Positions 1 through 6,426 of a DNA stretch of 29,910 nt are shown one piece after another; position 1 is the first letter of the stretch; each line of letters starts with the position of its first letter. Source of the stretch: UBA4874 sp002399435 (GTDB lineage: Bacteria; Bacillota; Clostridia; Caldicoprobacterales; DTU083); contig DAISGI010000031.1 of NCBI GenBank assembly GCA_036823195.1, positions 1-29,910 on the forward strand, read 5' to 3'. Under the pieces are notes generated by a model, which saw nothing but the letters and a program-made list of their open reading frames with translations, was not told the DNA's origin and did no database searches. Both the position numbers and the translations under genes were made by a program.

Positions 1-14
1 AATTTATGTATCAT
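1..14 (-). CDS. scfB: Start of SCIFF radical SAM maturase (partial, cut by window edge)
   Basis: Only four full codons are in the window. They read M-I-H-K, then a codon beginning TT, which matches the usual opening of the SCIFF radical SAM maturase. It sits just downstream of the SCIFF precursor gene on the same strand, the standard arrangement in Clostridia. An AGGGG Shine-Dalgarno-like stretch lies nine bases before this ATG. An in-frame ATG two codons upstream (position 20) is possible but would be only about four bases from that site. In characterised systems the enzyme uses SAM and Fe-S clusters to install a cysteine thioether on the precursor. The identification rests on context and four residues. 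Confidence 0.6.
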
Positions 15-33
15 TGGCATTTTCCCCTTCTAT

Positions 34-66
34 TTCATACCTGCTTCATACCTGCTTCATACCTGC
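34..66 (-). repeat. Three perfect 11-bp tandem repeats ahead of scfB
   Basis: On the minus strand the unit GCAGGTATGAA occurs three times head to tail. Each unit holds a purine-rich AGG followed by ATG, so the leader RNA shows start codons at 60, 49 and 38. The first two open frames that read M-K-Q-V-stop and the last reads M-K-stop. The array ends 20 bases before the scfB start. What it does is unknown. Confidence 0.85.
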
Positions 67-160
67 CCTCCTGTACCAAAAATCCCGGCGCCGCGGCAGC
101 CATCCAAAAGGCAAATGCCCCGGCGAACGGAAATTCTGACGGAAACAGGTGCTTCATAAA

Positions 161-189
161 GAATAGCAGTAGCTGAGCTACTGCTATTC
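161..189 (-). terminator. Perfect 14-bp hairpin between scfA and scfB, weak or partial terminator
   Basis: GAATAGCAGTAGCT and its exact reverse complement are separated by one base. On the minus strand the hairpin begins 27 bases after the scfA stop and is followed by only TTTAT, so the U tract is short. I infer a leaky terminator or mRNA-stabilising hairpin that lets the precursor be made in excess over the maturase. Confidence 0.7.
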
Positions 190-215
190 ATGCCTTTTAT
201 GTAAGAAATAAGATA

Positions 216-353
216 TTACTTCTGGCAGCTCTGGTTTCCAACCGTGCAGGATGTCTTGCATGCGGACTGGCAGGATGTCTTGCACTCTCCACAGCCACCC
301 CGATGCATGGTCTGCTTCAGATTGCCCCTGCAAAGAGTCTTGATATGCTTCAT
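216..353 (-). CDS. scfA: SCIFF ranthipeptide precursor, 45 aa
   Basis: The 45-residue product opens M-K-H-I-K-T-L and carries the six-cysteine core that names the family (six cysteines in forty-five residues): C21, C24, C28, C32, C36 and C43, with GGCGEC at 19-24 and repeated K-T-S-C. An additional Cys lies at position 8, in the leader part. Members of this family are matured by a radical SAM enzyme that forms a Cys-to-Thr thioether; in the characterised clostridial peptide the link is between C32 and T37, and both residues are present here at the same numbers. GGGAG lies seven bases before the ATG. The gene follows yajC and a TIGR04086 protein, the conserved clostridial setting. The biological role of the mature peptide is not settled; quorum-type roles have been proposed for ranthipeptides. 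Confidence 0.96.
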   Translation of the reverse strand: MKHIKTLCRGNLKQTMHRGGCGECKTSCQSACKTSCTVGNQSCQK

Positions 354-396
354 AATGCAACTCCCTTTCCCTAAACAAAATTCAAAATTACAATTT

Positions 397-418
397 ATTA
401 TACCATAAAGCCTGTCAA
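397..418 (-). promoter_or_regulatory. Probable extended -10 promoter for scfA
   Basis: On the minus strand TATAAT (402 to 397) is preceded by TGG, which gives an extended -10 (TGnTATAAT). A perfect TTGACA (418 to 413) lies only 10 bases upstream, too close to serve as its -35; the extended -10 may compensate. The site lies between the TIGR04086 gene and scfA, so scfA may be transcribed on its own as well as by read-through. Confidence 0.5.
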
Positions 419-458
419 ATGAAAAGGGCCGCGCATCTTCCGCTTTTGATTCCTTCGG

Positions 459-869
459 TCAGCGAAGGTTGACTCCAATGGCGCCGCCCACGGTACCCAC
501 AATAATGCCCATAATCATATCCGAGAGAAAAATCCGGTCAAAGGCAAATTGTCCTCCGGAAATAATTCCTATCAGGGAAACCAGTATCACGTAGAGGATT
601 CCGGTCCCGGCACCTTTCAGCCATCCCCTGCGGACACCCTTTCCGGCGGCATATATCCCGCCCACTGCTATGCTCAATATCCGTACCACCTGCACAACAG
701 GCCGGATAATCGACTCCGTCAAGCTGGACAGCTGCATGATAACCGCAAACAGGATGATACAAAGCAGTGTAAGGAGTACCGCAAAGACAGAGCCTCGGCC
801 GACCTGCGCCAGATCCTTTGTCATGGAGCTCTCTTCCTGTTTCGCCGCAACTTTCCGACCCTTTTTCAT
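459..869 (-). CDS. TIGR04086 family membrane protein
   Basis: This 136-residue protein has a basic N-terminus and four predicted membrane segments, at about residues 30-48, 57-78, 84-107 and 112-133, the last ones rich in Gly. It fits the TIGR04086 (YrzE-like) family, which in Clostridia commonly sits between yajC and scfA, exactly as here. The function of the family is not known; membrane location and linkage to Sec genes are all that can be said. I chose the ATG at 869 because GAGGGAG lies nine bases upstream; an in-frame TTG at 878 would add three residues but would overlap that ribosome site. Confidence 0.85.
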   Translation of the reverse strand: MKKGRKVAAKQEESSMTKDLAQVGRGSVFAVLLTLLCIILFAVIMQLSSLTESIIRPVVQVVRILSIAVGGIYAAGKGVRRGWLKGAGTGILYVILVSLIGIISGGQFAFDRIFLSDMIMGIIVGTVGGAIGVNLR

Positions 870-956
870 CCTTCCCAACTCCCTCTATGCATCTTATTTC
901 AAACATATGCATCAGAAGAAACGGTTATGACAAACCATGGGAAGGATCCGGCAGCA

Positions 957-990
957 TAAAAAAAGCCGGCTTCCAATGGAAACACAGCTC
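957..990 (-). terminator. Candidate intrinsic terminator after yajC
   Basis: On the minus strand AGCTG pairs with CGGCT (one G-U pair), with an inner TTCC-ATT-GGAA hairpin, followed directly by seven T residues. It lies 17 bases after the yajC stop and would separate yajC from the downstream TIGR04086 and scf genes, at least partly. The outer stem is short, so termination is probably incomplete. Confidence 0.5.
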
Positions 991-1006
991 TTTTCCCGGT
1001 TGTCCC

Positions 1007-1336
1007 TCAGTCGTCTGAAATCGGCTTGTCGACATCGCGGATAGACCAGCGCTCATATACCAATTTTACCTTGTCGGCTCCTACTTCAAGAATCAGTACA
1101 TCATCCCGGATCGAAGTAATCTTGCCGCAAAGTCCGCCGATTGTCGTAACATTATCCCCTACCTTCAGGGATGCCAGCATCTCCTTGTTTTCCTTGTCCT
1201 TTTTCTTTTGGGGACGGATCAACATAAAGTAGCAGACGACAATCAACAGGACGAAAGGTAACAGGTTTGCTATCATAAGACCTGCACCGCCCGGCGTGCC
1301 CGCTGCAGCCTTCGTGTTCTTTGCTGCCTGTGCCAT
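1007..1336 (-). CDS. yajC: Preprotein translocase subunit YajC
   Basis: This 109-residue protein has the YajC pattern: a short Ala/Gly-rich N-terminus, one membrane helix at about residues 21-40 ending in Y-F-M-L-I-R-P-Q-K-K, then a cytosolic domain with the motif G-D-N-V-T-T-I-G-G-L-C-G-K-I (60-73). YajC accompanies SecD-SecF at the Sec translocon; the secD and secF genes usually lie beyond scfB in this gene order and would be outside the window. The start is supported by AAGGAGGG seven bases upstream. It follows tgt by 79 bases, a linkage conserved across many bacteria. Confidence 0.95.
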   Translation of the reverse strand: MAQAAKNTKAAAGTPGGAGLMIANLLPFVLLIVVCYFMLIRPQKKKDKENKEMLASLKVGDNVTTIGGLCGKITSIRDDVLILEVGADKVKLVYERWSIRDVDKPISDD

Positions 1337-1415
1337 TCGATTCCCTCCTTTTCCTGCAATTATAGTATTATATTAACCTGTTTGTCCCGCGAATTCAAGG
1401 ATTTGCCCAAAAATA

Positions 1416-2525
1416 TCATTCCCGTCCGAACTTCTCATAAAAATCGTTCCGGAATTCCAACAGGCGCTCCTCCCAAATGGCCCTGCGGATTTCTTCCATC
1501 AGGTGAATCAGGAAGCGCAGATTATGAATGCTGGTAAGGATGGAAGCCAGAATTTCATTTGCCTTGATCAGGTGCCGGATATACGCCCGGGTAAAATTAC
1601 GACAGGCGTAACAGTCGCATTCCGGATCCAGGGGGGTAAAGTCCCGCGCATACTCCGCATTACGTACCACGACCTTTCCCTGGCTGGTCAGCACCGTTCC
1701 GTTCCTGGCAATCCGGGTGGGAAGAACGCAGTCAAACATGTCCACTCCCCGGACGACCCCTTCCAGGAGGCAATCCGGCGAGCCCACGCCCATGAGATAT
1801 CTTGGCTTGCCTTTCGGCATCATCGGCATAATGACATCCAGCATGTCATACATCACGGGCTTGGGCTCCCCGACGCTCAGCCCGCCGATCCCATACCCCG
1901 GAAGATCATATTCCAGGGATCGTTCCACACTTTCCTTTCGAAGATCGGCAAACACGCTGCCCTGTATAATGCCGAACAAAGCCTGGTCCTCCCGGCTGTG
2001 AGCCTGCACGCAGCGGCCCAGCCACCGGGCCGTCCGTTCCGTCGATTTCTTCGCATAATCATAGGTGGCGGGATACGGCATGCATTCATCCAATGCCATG
2101 ATAATATCGGCACCCAGCGCATTTTCAATTTCCATCGCCTTTTCGGGGCTCAGAAAATGCCGGGAACCATCCAGATGGGATCGGAACCATACGCCTTCCT
2201 CCCGGATATTCCGGAGCTCCGCCAGACTGAAAACCTGAAATCCGCCGCTGTCCGTCAAAATCGGATGGCTCCAGTTCATAAACCGGTGTAATCCTCCCGC
2301 TTCCCGGACCAGCTCATGGCCTGGCCTCATCGCCAGGTGATAGGTATTGCTCAGGATAATCTGTGCCCGGATCTCCTCCAGATCTCTTGGAGAAACGGCC
2401 TTTACCGCAGCCTGGGTCCCCACCGGCATGAAAATAGGGGTGTCAAAACTGCCATGGGGCGTATGAAATTTTCCCAGCCGGGCTCCCGACCGGGGGTCTT
2501 CCTTGATCACTTCAAATTCAAACAT
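1416..2525 (-). CDS. tgt: tRNA-guanine(34) transglycosylase
   Basis: Exchanges guanine at the wobble position of GUN-anticodon tRNAs for preQ1, the base-insertion step of queuosine synthesis. With the start at 2525 the protein is 369 residues. Visible marks are T-D-S-G-G-F-Q around the proton-transfer Asp92, the nucleophile region M-F-D-C-V-L-P-T-R (Asp265), and the zinc ligands C303, C305, C308 and H334. The ATG at 2525 follows GGGAGG by four bases and gives the standard M-F-E-F-E-V opening. An in-frame ATG at 2576 would add 17 residues not seen in the family and looks like a product of the 25-nt repeat upstream. The neighbour queA acts on the product of this enzyme. Confidence 0.97.
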   Translation of the reverse strand: MFEFEVIKEDPRSGARLGKFHTPHGSFDTPIFMPVGTQAAVKAVSPRDLEEIRAQIILSNTYHLAMRPGHELVREAGGLHRFMNWSHPILTDSGGFQVFSLAELRNIREEGVWFRSHLDGSRHFLSPEKAMEIENALGADIIMALDECMPYPATYDYAKKSTERTARWLGRCVQAHSREDQALFGIIQGSVFADLRKESVERSLEYDLPGYGIGGLSVGEPKPVMYDMLDVIMPMMPKGKPRYLMGVGSPDCLLEGVVRGVDMFDCVLPTRIARNGTVLTSQGKVVVRNAEYARDFTPLDPECDCYACRNFTRAYIRHLIKANEILASILTSIHNLRFLIHLMEEIRRAIWEERLLEFRNDFYEKFGRE

Positions 2526-2552
2526 AAATCCTCCCTGATGGGCTCGCTCATC

Positions 2553-2602
2553 AATCTTCGCTGTGAGCTCTCTCATAAATCTTCGCTGTGAGCTCTCCCT
2601 TC
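2553..2602 (-). repeat. Two 25-bp tandem repeats ahead of tgt, echoing its start site
   Basis: The 20-base stretch GAGAGCTCACAGCGAAGATT on the minus strand occurs twice with a 25-base period. Each copy leads into an ATG (positions 2576 and 2551) through AGCGAAGATT[T/G]ATG. The true start reads AGGGAGGATTTATG at 2525, 26 bases further on, so the initiation region appears three times in near-even spacing. Confidence 0.8.
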
Positions 2603-2610
2603 GACCTGCT

Positions 2611-2650
2611 GCTTTCCCAAAGGAAAGCCGCAGACTGTTGCAGACTGTTT
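2611..2650. other. Short hairpin and 10-bp direct repeat between queA and tgt
   Basis: GCTTTCC and GGAAAGC form a 7-bp stem around CAAA (2611-2628). Directly beside it CAGACTGTTG/T occurs twice in tandem (2631-2650). There is no T tract, so I do not call it a terminator. It fills the 146-base queA-tgt gap together with the 25-bp repeats. Confidence 0.5.
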
Positions 2651-2671
2651 GCCATGAATCACCTGCGCCCT

Positions 2672-3733
2672 TCAGTCGTCGCTGATAAACATCGCGTCGC
2701 CAAAGCTGAAAAAACGATATCGCAGTGAAATGGCTTCCCGGTAAACGGCAAGCATTTCCTCCCGTCCGGCCAGCGCACTCACCAGCATCAAAAGCGTCGA
2801 TTTGGGGAGATGAAAATTGGTGATCAGCGCATCAATGATCCTGAAGCGATAACCGGGATAGATGAAGATCCCTGTCTCGCCTCTTCCTGAATGAACCACT
2901 CCATTTTCATCCGCAACAGACTCCAGGGTCCTCAGGGATGTGGTGCCCACTGATATGACCCGTTTCCCGGAAGCCTTTGCCGCATTGATCTGTCGGGCCG
3001 CATCCTCCGTCACCTCATAGACTTCCCGGTGCATTTTATGATTCCGGACATTTTCCACCTTTACCGGACGGAAGGTCCCAATCCCCACATGCAGGGTAAT
3101 CCTTACCAGGACAACGCCCTTTTCCCTCAGGCGGTCCAGCAGCTCCGGGGTAAAATGCAGACCTGCCGTAGGCGCCGCCGCAGAGCCCTCCCGCTTTGCA
3201 TAAACCGTCTGATAGCGGTTGGGATCCTTCAGCTTTTTATGAATATAGGGGGGCAAAGGCATGACACCCACTTTATCCAGGATCTCTTCAAAGACCCCAT
3301 CATAAAAAAAGCGGACCAGGCGGCCCCCTTCCTCCGTTTCACTCAACACCTCCGCTTTCAGCAAACCGTCTCCAAATACAAACTTTGTGCCGATCCTTGC
3401 CCTTTTCCCCGGCTTCACCAATACACGCCAGGTATCTTCGCTCTCCCTGCGGAGCAGCACGAACTCCATCTTGCCTCCCGTATCTTCCTTTTTCCCCAGA
3501 AGTCTGGCGGGAAGCACCTTCGTATCATTGATCACCAGGCAGTCACCGGGATTCAGGTAATCCACAATATCCCGGAATATCCTGTGTTCTGTCTTTTTTG
3601 TAAAGCGGTGATAAACCAGCAGTCTGGATTCATCCCGCTTCTCCGAAGGAGACTGCGCAATCAGTTCCTTCGGCAGCTCATAGTCAAAATCAGAAACCTT
3701 CAAATCCGGTTTCTCCGTTTCCTGTCTTTCCAT
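2672..3733 (-). CDS. queA: S-adenosylmethionine:tRNA ribosyltransferase-isomerase
   Basis: Transfers and rearranges the ribose of S-adenosylmethionine onto preQ1-tRNA to give epoxyqueuosine. The 353-residue length is normal for QueA. Recognisable blocks are the opening D-F-D-Y-E-L-P-K-E-L-I-A-Q (residues 15-27), L-L-V-Y-H-R, the central G-D-C-L-V-I-N-D-T-K-V-L-P-A-R-L, the A-A-P-T-A-G-L-H-F-T block and the late I-T-N-F-H-L-P-K-S-T-L-L-M-L-V. It lies 36 bases after ruvB and upstream of tgt, the usual ruv-queA-tgt order. Family members typically start close to D-F-D-Y, so the first dozen residues are a lightly conserved extension; the ATG at 3733 has AGGAATGGAG nearby. Confidence 0.97.
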   Translation of the reverse strand: MERQETEKPDLKVSDFDYELPKELIAQSPSEKRDESRLLVYHRFTKKTEHRIFRDIVDYLNPGDCLVINDTKVLPARLLGKKEDTGGKMEFVLLRRESEDTWRVLVKPGKRARIGTKFVFGDGLLKAEVLSETEEGGRLVRFFYDGVFEEILDKVGVMPLPPYIHKKLKDPNRYQTVYAKREGSAAAPTAGLHFTPELLDRLREKGVVLVRITLHVGIGTFRPVKVENVRNHKMHREVYEVTEDAARQINAAKASGKRVISVGTTSLRTLESVADENGVVHSGRGETGIFIYPGYRFRIIDALITNFHLPKSTLLMLVSALAGREEMLAVYREAISLRYRFFSFGDAMFISDD

Positions 3734-3746
3734 CCTGTTTCTCCAT
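3706..3746 (-). repeat. Degenerate 13-nt tandem repeat across the queA start
   Basis: On the minus strand ATGGAGAAACAGG (3746-3734), ATGGAAAGACAGG (3733-3721, containing the queA ATG) and ACGGAGAAACCGG (3718-3706) match at 11 of 13 positions from one unit to the next. The first unit puts an extra out-of-frame ATG 13 bases before the real start. The sequence is purine-rich, so chance similarity is possible. Confidence 0.5.
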
Positions 3747-3769
3747 TCCTTTGTGGTATTCCGGCAGTG

Positions 3770-4825
3770 TCATTCTTCTCCCCTGTGCCGTTCTGCTGAA
3801 AGCAGATTTTCCTGCTCCTGAACCGGCAGATTGAGATGACGGCGGCCAAGGGGAGTCAGAACCCTTCCCCGGGGAGTCCGCGCAATATAGCCCAGCTGAA
3901 GCAGATAAGGCTCACAGACATCCTCTATGGTGGAGCTTTCCTCCCCGGTGGACGCAGACAGGGTGTCCAGGCCCACCGGTCCTCCGTCAAACTTCAGGAC
4001 AATTGCCTTAAGCAGCCGCCTGTCCACATCGTCCAGTCCGACATCGTCTATTTCCAGCATATCCAGGGCTTCCTTGGCCACAGGCAGGGTAATCACTCCG
4101 TCCGCCCGGATCTGGGCATAGTCCCGGACCCGCTTCAGCAGGCGGTTGGTAACACGGGGAGTTCCCCTGGAACGCCTGGCAATCTCCCAGGCGCCCTCCT
4201 CGTCGATTGCAATGTTCAGAATCCCTGCAGACCGGATGACGATTTTCTTCAATTCATCGGTGTGATAAAGCTCCAGCCGGCTGATGACGCCAAAACGATC
4301 CCGCAGGGGAGAAGTCAGCATCCCCGCCCTGGTGGTGGCCCCCACCAGGGTAAACCGGGGCAGGTCCAGACGGATGGAACGGGCGCTGGGTCCCTTCCCG
4401 ATAATAATATCCAGCACAAAGTCCTCCATGGCCGGATAGAGAATCTCCTCCACACTCCGGTTCAGCCGATGGATTTCATCAATAAACAAAACATCCCGAT
4501 CCCCCAGGTTGGTCAGTATGGCGGCCAGATCCCCGGCTTTTTCAATGGCCGGACCGGAAGTGATCCGTATATTGACACCCAGTTCATTGGCTATGATATT
4601 GGCAAGGGTGGTTTTGCCAAGCCCTGGAGGCCCGTATAACAACACATGGTCCAGCGCTTCCCCCCGCTGCAGGGCTGCCTGAATGAAAATCAGCATTTTT
4701 TCCTTGACCTTTTCCTGCCCGATGTAGTCGGCCATTTTTCTGGGCCGAAGGGTCAGCTCGGTATCCTGATCCTCCGTTGTTTTATCGGTTGCAATAATCC
4801 GCTCCGGATGCTCCTCCAAATCCAT
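3770..4825 (-). CDS. ruvB: Holliday junction branch migration helicase subunit RuvB
   Basis: Hexameric AAA+ motor that, with RuvA, drives branch migration of Holliday junctions. The 351 residues include Walker A G-P-P-G-L-G-K-T (65-72), Walker B L-F-I-D-E-I-H-R-L (113-121), the sensor region L-V-G-A-T-T-R-A-G and the arginine-finger region S-P-L-R-D-R-F-G, followed by the C-terminal winged-helix domain ending in T-P-L-G-R-R-H-L. The gene starts six bases after ruvA on the same strand, with GGGGG just before the ATG. Nothing looks unusual. Confidence 0.98.
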   Translation of the reverse strand: MDLEEHPERIIATDKTTEDQDTELTLRPRKMADYIGQEKVKEKMLIFIQAALQRGEALDHVLLYGPPGLGKTTLANIIANELGVNIRITSGPAIEKAGDLAAILTNLGDRDVLFIDEIHRLNRSVEEILYPAMEDFVLDIIIGKGPSARSIRLDLPRFTLVGATTRAGMLTSPLRDRFGVISRLELYHTDELKKIVIRSAGILNIAIDEEGAWEIARRSRGTPRVTNRLLKRVRDYAQIRADGVITLPVAKEALDMLEIDDVGLDDVDRRLLKAIVLKFDGGPVGLDTLSASTGEESSTIEDVCEPYLLQLGYIARTPRGRVLTPLGRRHLNLPVQEQENLLSAERHRGEE

Positions 4826-4831
4826 TCCCCC

Positions 4832-5428
4832 TTACCCGCGATGATTCATATTTTTCAGTGCCAGACGGACCAGTTCGGAAGGATCCGTCTCCTGAACGCC
4901 TGCCAGGGCATGCTCCGCCTCTGCTGCGGGATAGCCCAGAGCCTGCAGCGCTTCCAGCGCTTCCATGCGCTCCTCGTTCCACCGTACCGTCGGGGTTGGT
5001 GCGGCGCCCCCTGCAGTAAGGACATCCTGATCTATTTTATCCTTCAGCTCCAACAGAATTCTCTCTGCTGTTTTTTTCCCTATTCCAGGCACAGTGCAGA
5101 GCAGCTTCCGGTCTCCGGTCACGATGGCAGTCGCCAATTGTCTGGCAGAAAAGGCGGACAACATGCCCAGTGCCGCTTTGGGTCCCACTCCCGAAACCGT
5201 AATCAGTTTTTCAAAGAACCGTTTCTCCTCCTGCTCCAGAAAGCCGTATAATTCCTGGGTATCCTCCCTTAAATGAAAGTAGGTGAACAGGCGAACCATT
5301 TCTCCGGCGGGGGGCAGCCGATGCAGCACGGAATTCGGTACAAAAATAAGATAGCCGATCCCGTTTGCCTCCACGACAACCCTTTGATTGTCCACTTCCT
5401 CCAGTATTCCCTTTATGTAAGCATACAT
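4832..5428 (-). CDS. ruvA: Holliday junction DNA-binding subunit RuvA
   Basis: Tetrameric junction-binding protein that loads RuvB. The 198 residues start M-Y-A-Y-I-K-G with the N-terminal OB fold, then the helix-hairpin-helix pair (V-S-G-V-G-P-K-A-A-L and V-P-G-I-G-K-K-T-A-E-R-I), a short linker and the C-terminal RuvB-contact domain with A-L-Q-A-L-G-Y. I chose the ATG at 5428 because GGAGGAAACAGG immediately precedes it and the family begins here; upstream codons overlap the end of ruvC. The gap to ruvC is 11 bases, so translation is probably coupled. Confidence 0.97.
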   Translation of the reverse strand: MYAYIKGILEEVDNQRVVVEANGIGYLIFVPNSVLHRLPPAGEMVRLFTYFHLREDTQELYGFLEQEEKRFFEKLITVSGVGPKAALGMLSAFSARQLATAIVTGDRKLLCTVPGIGKKTAERILLELKDKIDQDVLTAGGAAPTPTVRWNEERMEALEALQALGYPAAEAEHALAGVQETDPSELVRLALKNMNHRG

Positions 5429-5439
5429 CCTGTTTCCTC

Positions 5440-5940
5440 CTAATGGTAACGGGTCTCGACCTTTCTCCCGTAATGGGAGCTGTTGATGTGACATATCGCC
5501 ACCGCAAGAGCATCCGCTGCGTCATCCGGTTTCGGGATTTCCCGGAGATTCAGCAGCAGCTTTACCATATGCTGTACCTGCTGCTTGTCTGCCCTCCCGT
5601 ATCCCACCACCGCCTGTTTGACCTGCAGGGGGGTGTACTCGAACAGATCAATCCCTTTCCGGGCGCCTGCCAGAATGGACACTCCCCTGGCATGTCCAAT
5701 AATCAAGGCTGTCTTCGCATTTTTATTGAAAAACAGCTCCTCATAGGCGATTGCGTCCGGAGAAAACTCTTCAATCAAACGTTCCGTGGAATTAAATATG
5801 TGCAGAAGACGCTGCGGAGTTTCCATGGTGGAAGGGGTCGTCGCCGCTCCATAATCCAGCATCTTTACACTGTTTTCCCGGTCCTCCACTACGCCGTAAC
5901 CCATGATCGCCATACCCGGATCGATCCCCAATACTCTCAC
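5440..5940 (-). CDS. ruvC: Crossover junction endodeoxyribonuclease RuvC
   Basis: Dimeric resolvase that nicks Holliday junctions symmetrically. The 166-residue length is standard. The acidic site expected from the E. coli enzyme is present: Asp7 in G-I-D-P-G, Glu67 in A-Y-E-E-L-F, and Asp140 and Asp143 in D-D-A-A-D-A-L-A. The start is a GTG at 5940, read as M-R-V-L-G-I-D-P-G. An AGGAG lies 12 bases upstream, a rather wide gap. A short frame starting at 5960 ends with a TGA that overlaps this GTG, so coupled initiation is possible. It is the first gene of the ruv-que-tgt run and is preceded by the 20-bp repeat array. Confidence 0.97.
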   Translation of the reverse strand: MRVLGIDPGMAIMGYGVVEDRENSVKMLDYGAATTPSTMETPQRLLHIFNSTERLIEEFSPDAIAYEELFFNKNAKTALIIGHARGVSILAGARKGIDLFEYTPLQVKQAVVGYGRADKQQVQHMVKLLLNLREIPKPDDAADALAVAICHINSSHYGRKVETRYH

Positions 5941-5960
5941 AGCATCACCAATCTCCTCAT

Positions 5961-6100
5961 AAAGCCAACCATACTTTCATTAAGCCACCCATACTTTCAT
6001 AAAACCACCTATACTTTCACAAAACCAACCATACTTTCACAAAACCACCTATACTTTCATAAAACCACCTATACTTTCATAAAGCCACCCATACTTTCAT
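5961..6100 (-). repeat. Seven 20-bp tandem repeats in the ruvC leader
   Basis: Seven contiguous units match ATGAAAGTATAGGTGGTTTT on the minus strand, with variation at a few positions (GTG for ATG in two units, TGG for TAG in four, C or A changes near the end). Two degenerate units continue in register: 5960-5941 begins ATGAGGAG, and 5940 onward is the ruvC start itself, GTGAGAGTATTGGGG, which agrees with the unit at 11 of the first 15 bases. The array lies inside the transcript predicted from the promoter at 6196-6224. The units are contiguous, without spacers, so this is not a CRISPR. Confidence 0.95.
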
Positions 6101-6368
6101 AAAACACTCTGACCGTTTGAAAGCATAACCAATCGTTGCAGATACGGGCAATAGCATGATAAAACAGGTGTAAAGCGCCTTCCCACAATAACAGTATGAT
6201 ATGACATTTATGCTGCGGTGTCAATGAACAATGCAATCCCTGCAAGCAACAAGCCATACCTGTAATACCACTTTAATCAGGAAAAGCAGGAAACCCCTGA
6301 TGTTTCAAAGGATTTGCAGGCGTCTTTGTCCATGGAACTTTTGACTTTCCAGCAAAAAGAAAAAATGC
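6101..6368. other. Intergenic stretch between the ruvC repeat array and the argG promoter
   Basis: No coding region is supported here. It holds the ruvC promoter at 6196-6224 and a weak inverted repeat ATCAGG/CCTGAT near 6285-6314. I see no T-box, other riboswitch core or strong terminator. Confidence 0.5.
6196..6224 (-). promoter_or_regulatory. Sigma-A-type promoter for the ruvC operon
   Basis: On the minus strand a perfect TTGACA (6224-6219) is followed after exactly 17 bases by TATCAT (6201-6196). Transcription would start near 6189, leaving a leader of about 250 bases that includes the full 20-bp array. Confidence 0.75.
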
Positions 6369-6397
6369 TTGCATATATATACGTTATAATGTATAAT
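6369..6397 (+). promoter_or_regulatory. Sigma-A-type promoter for argGH
   Basis: TTGCAT (6369-6374), a 17-base spacer and a perfect TATAAT (6392-6397) precede argG. A start near 6404 would leave a leader of about 23 bases. Confidence 0.75.
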
Positions 6398-6404
6398 TAT
6401 TTCA
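6390..6404 (+). promoter_or_regulatory. Possible ArgR operator overlapping the argG -10
   Basis: TGTATAATTATTTCA resembles the ARG-box half-sites TGAAT and ATTCA, each with one change or a one-base spacing difference. Its place over the -10 and start site suits repression by ArgR with arginine. The sequence is AT-rich and the match imperfect. Confidence 0.35.
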
Positions 6405-6426
6405 TTAGAAAGGAAAGGTGATACCC

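Noticed and set aside
5961..6100. The 20-bp tandem units as a CRISPR array
   Set aside because: The units are contiguous with no spacers and no cas gene is present.
6069..6257. A 62-codon minus-strand frame running into the repeat array
   Set aside because: It begins upstream of the predicted transcript start, has no SD and runs out within the repeats; no family likeness.
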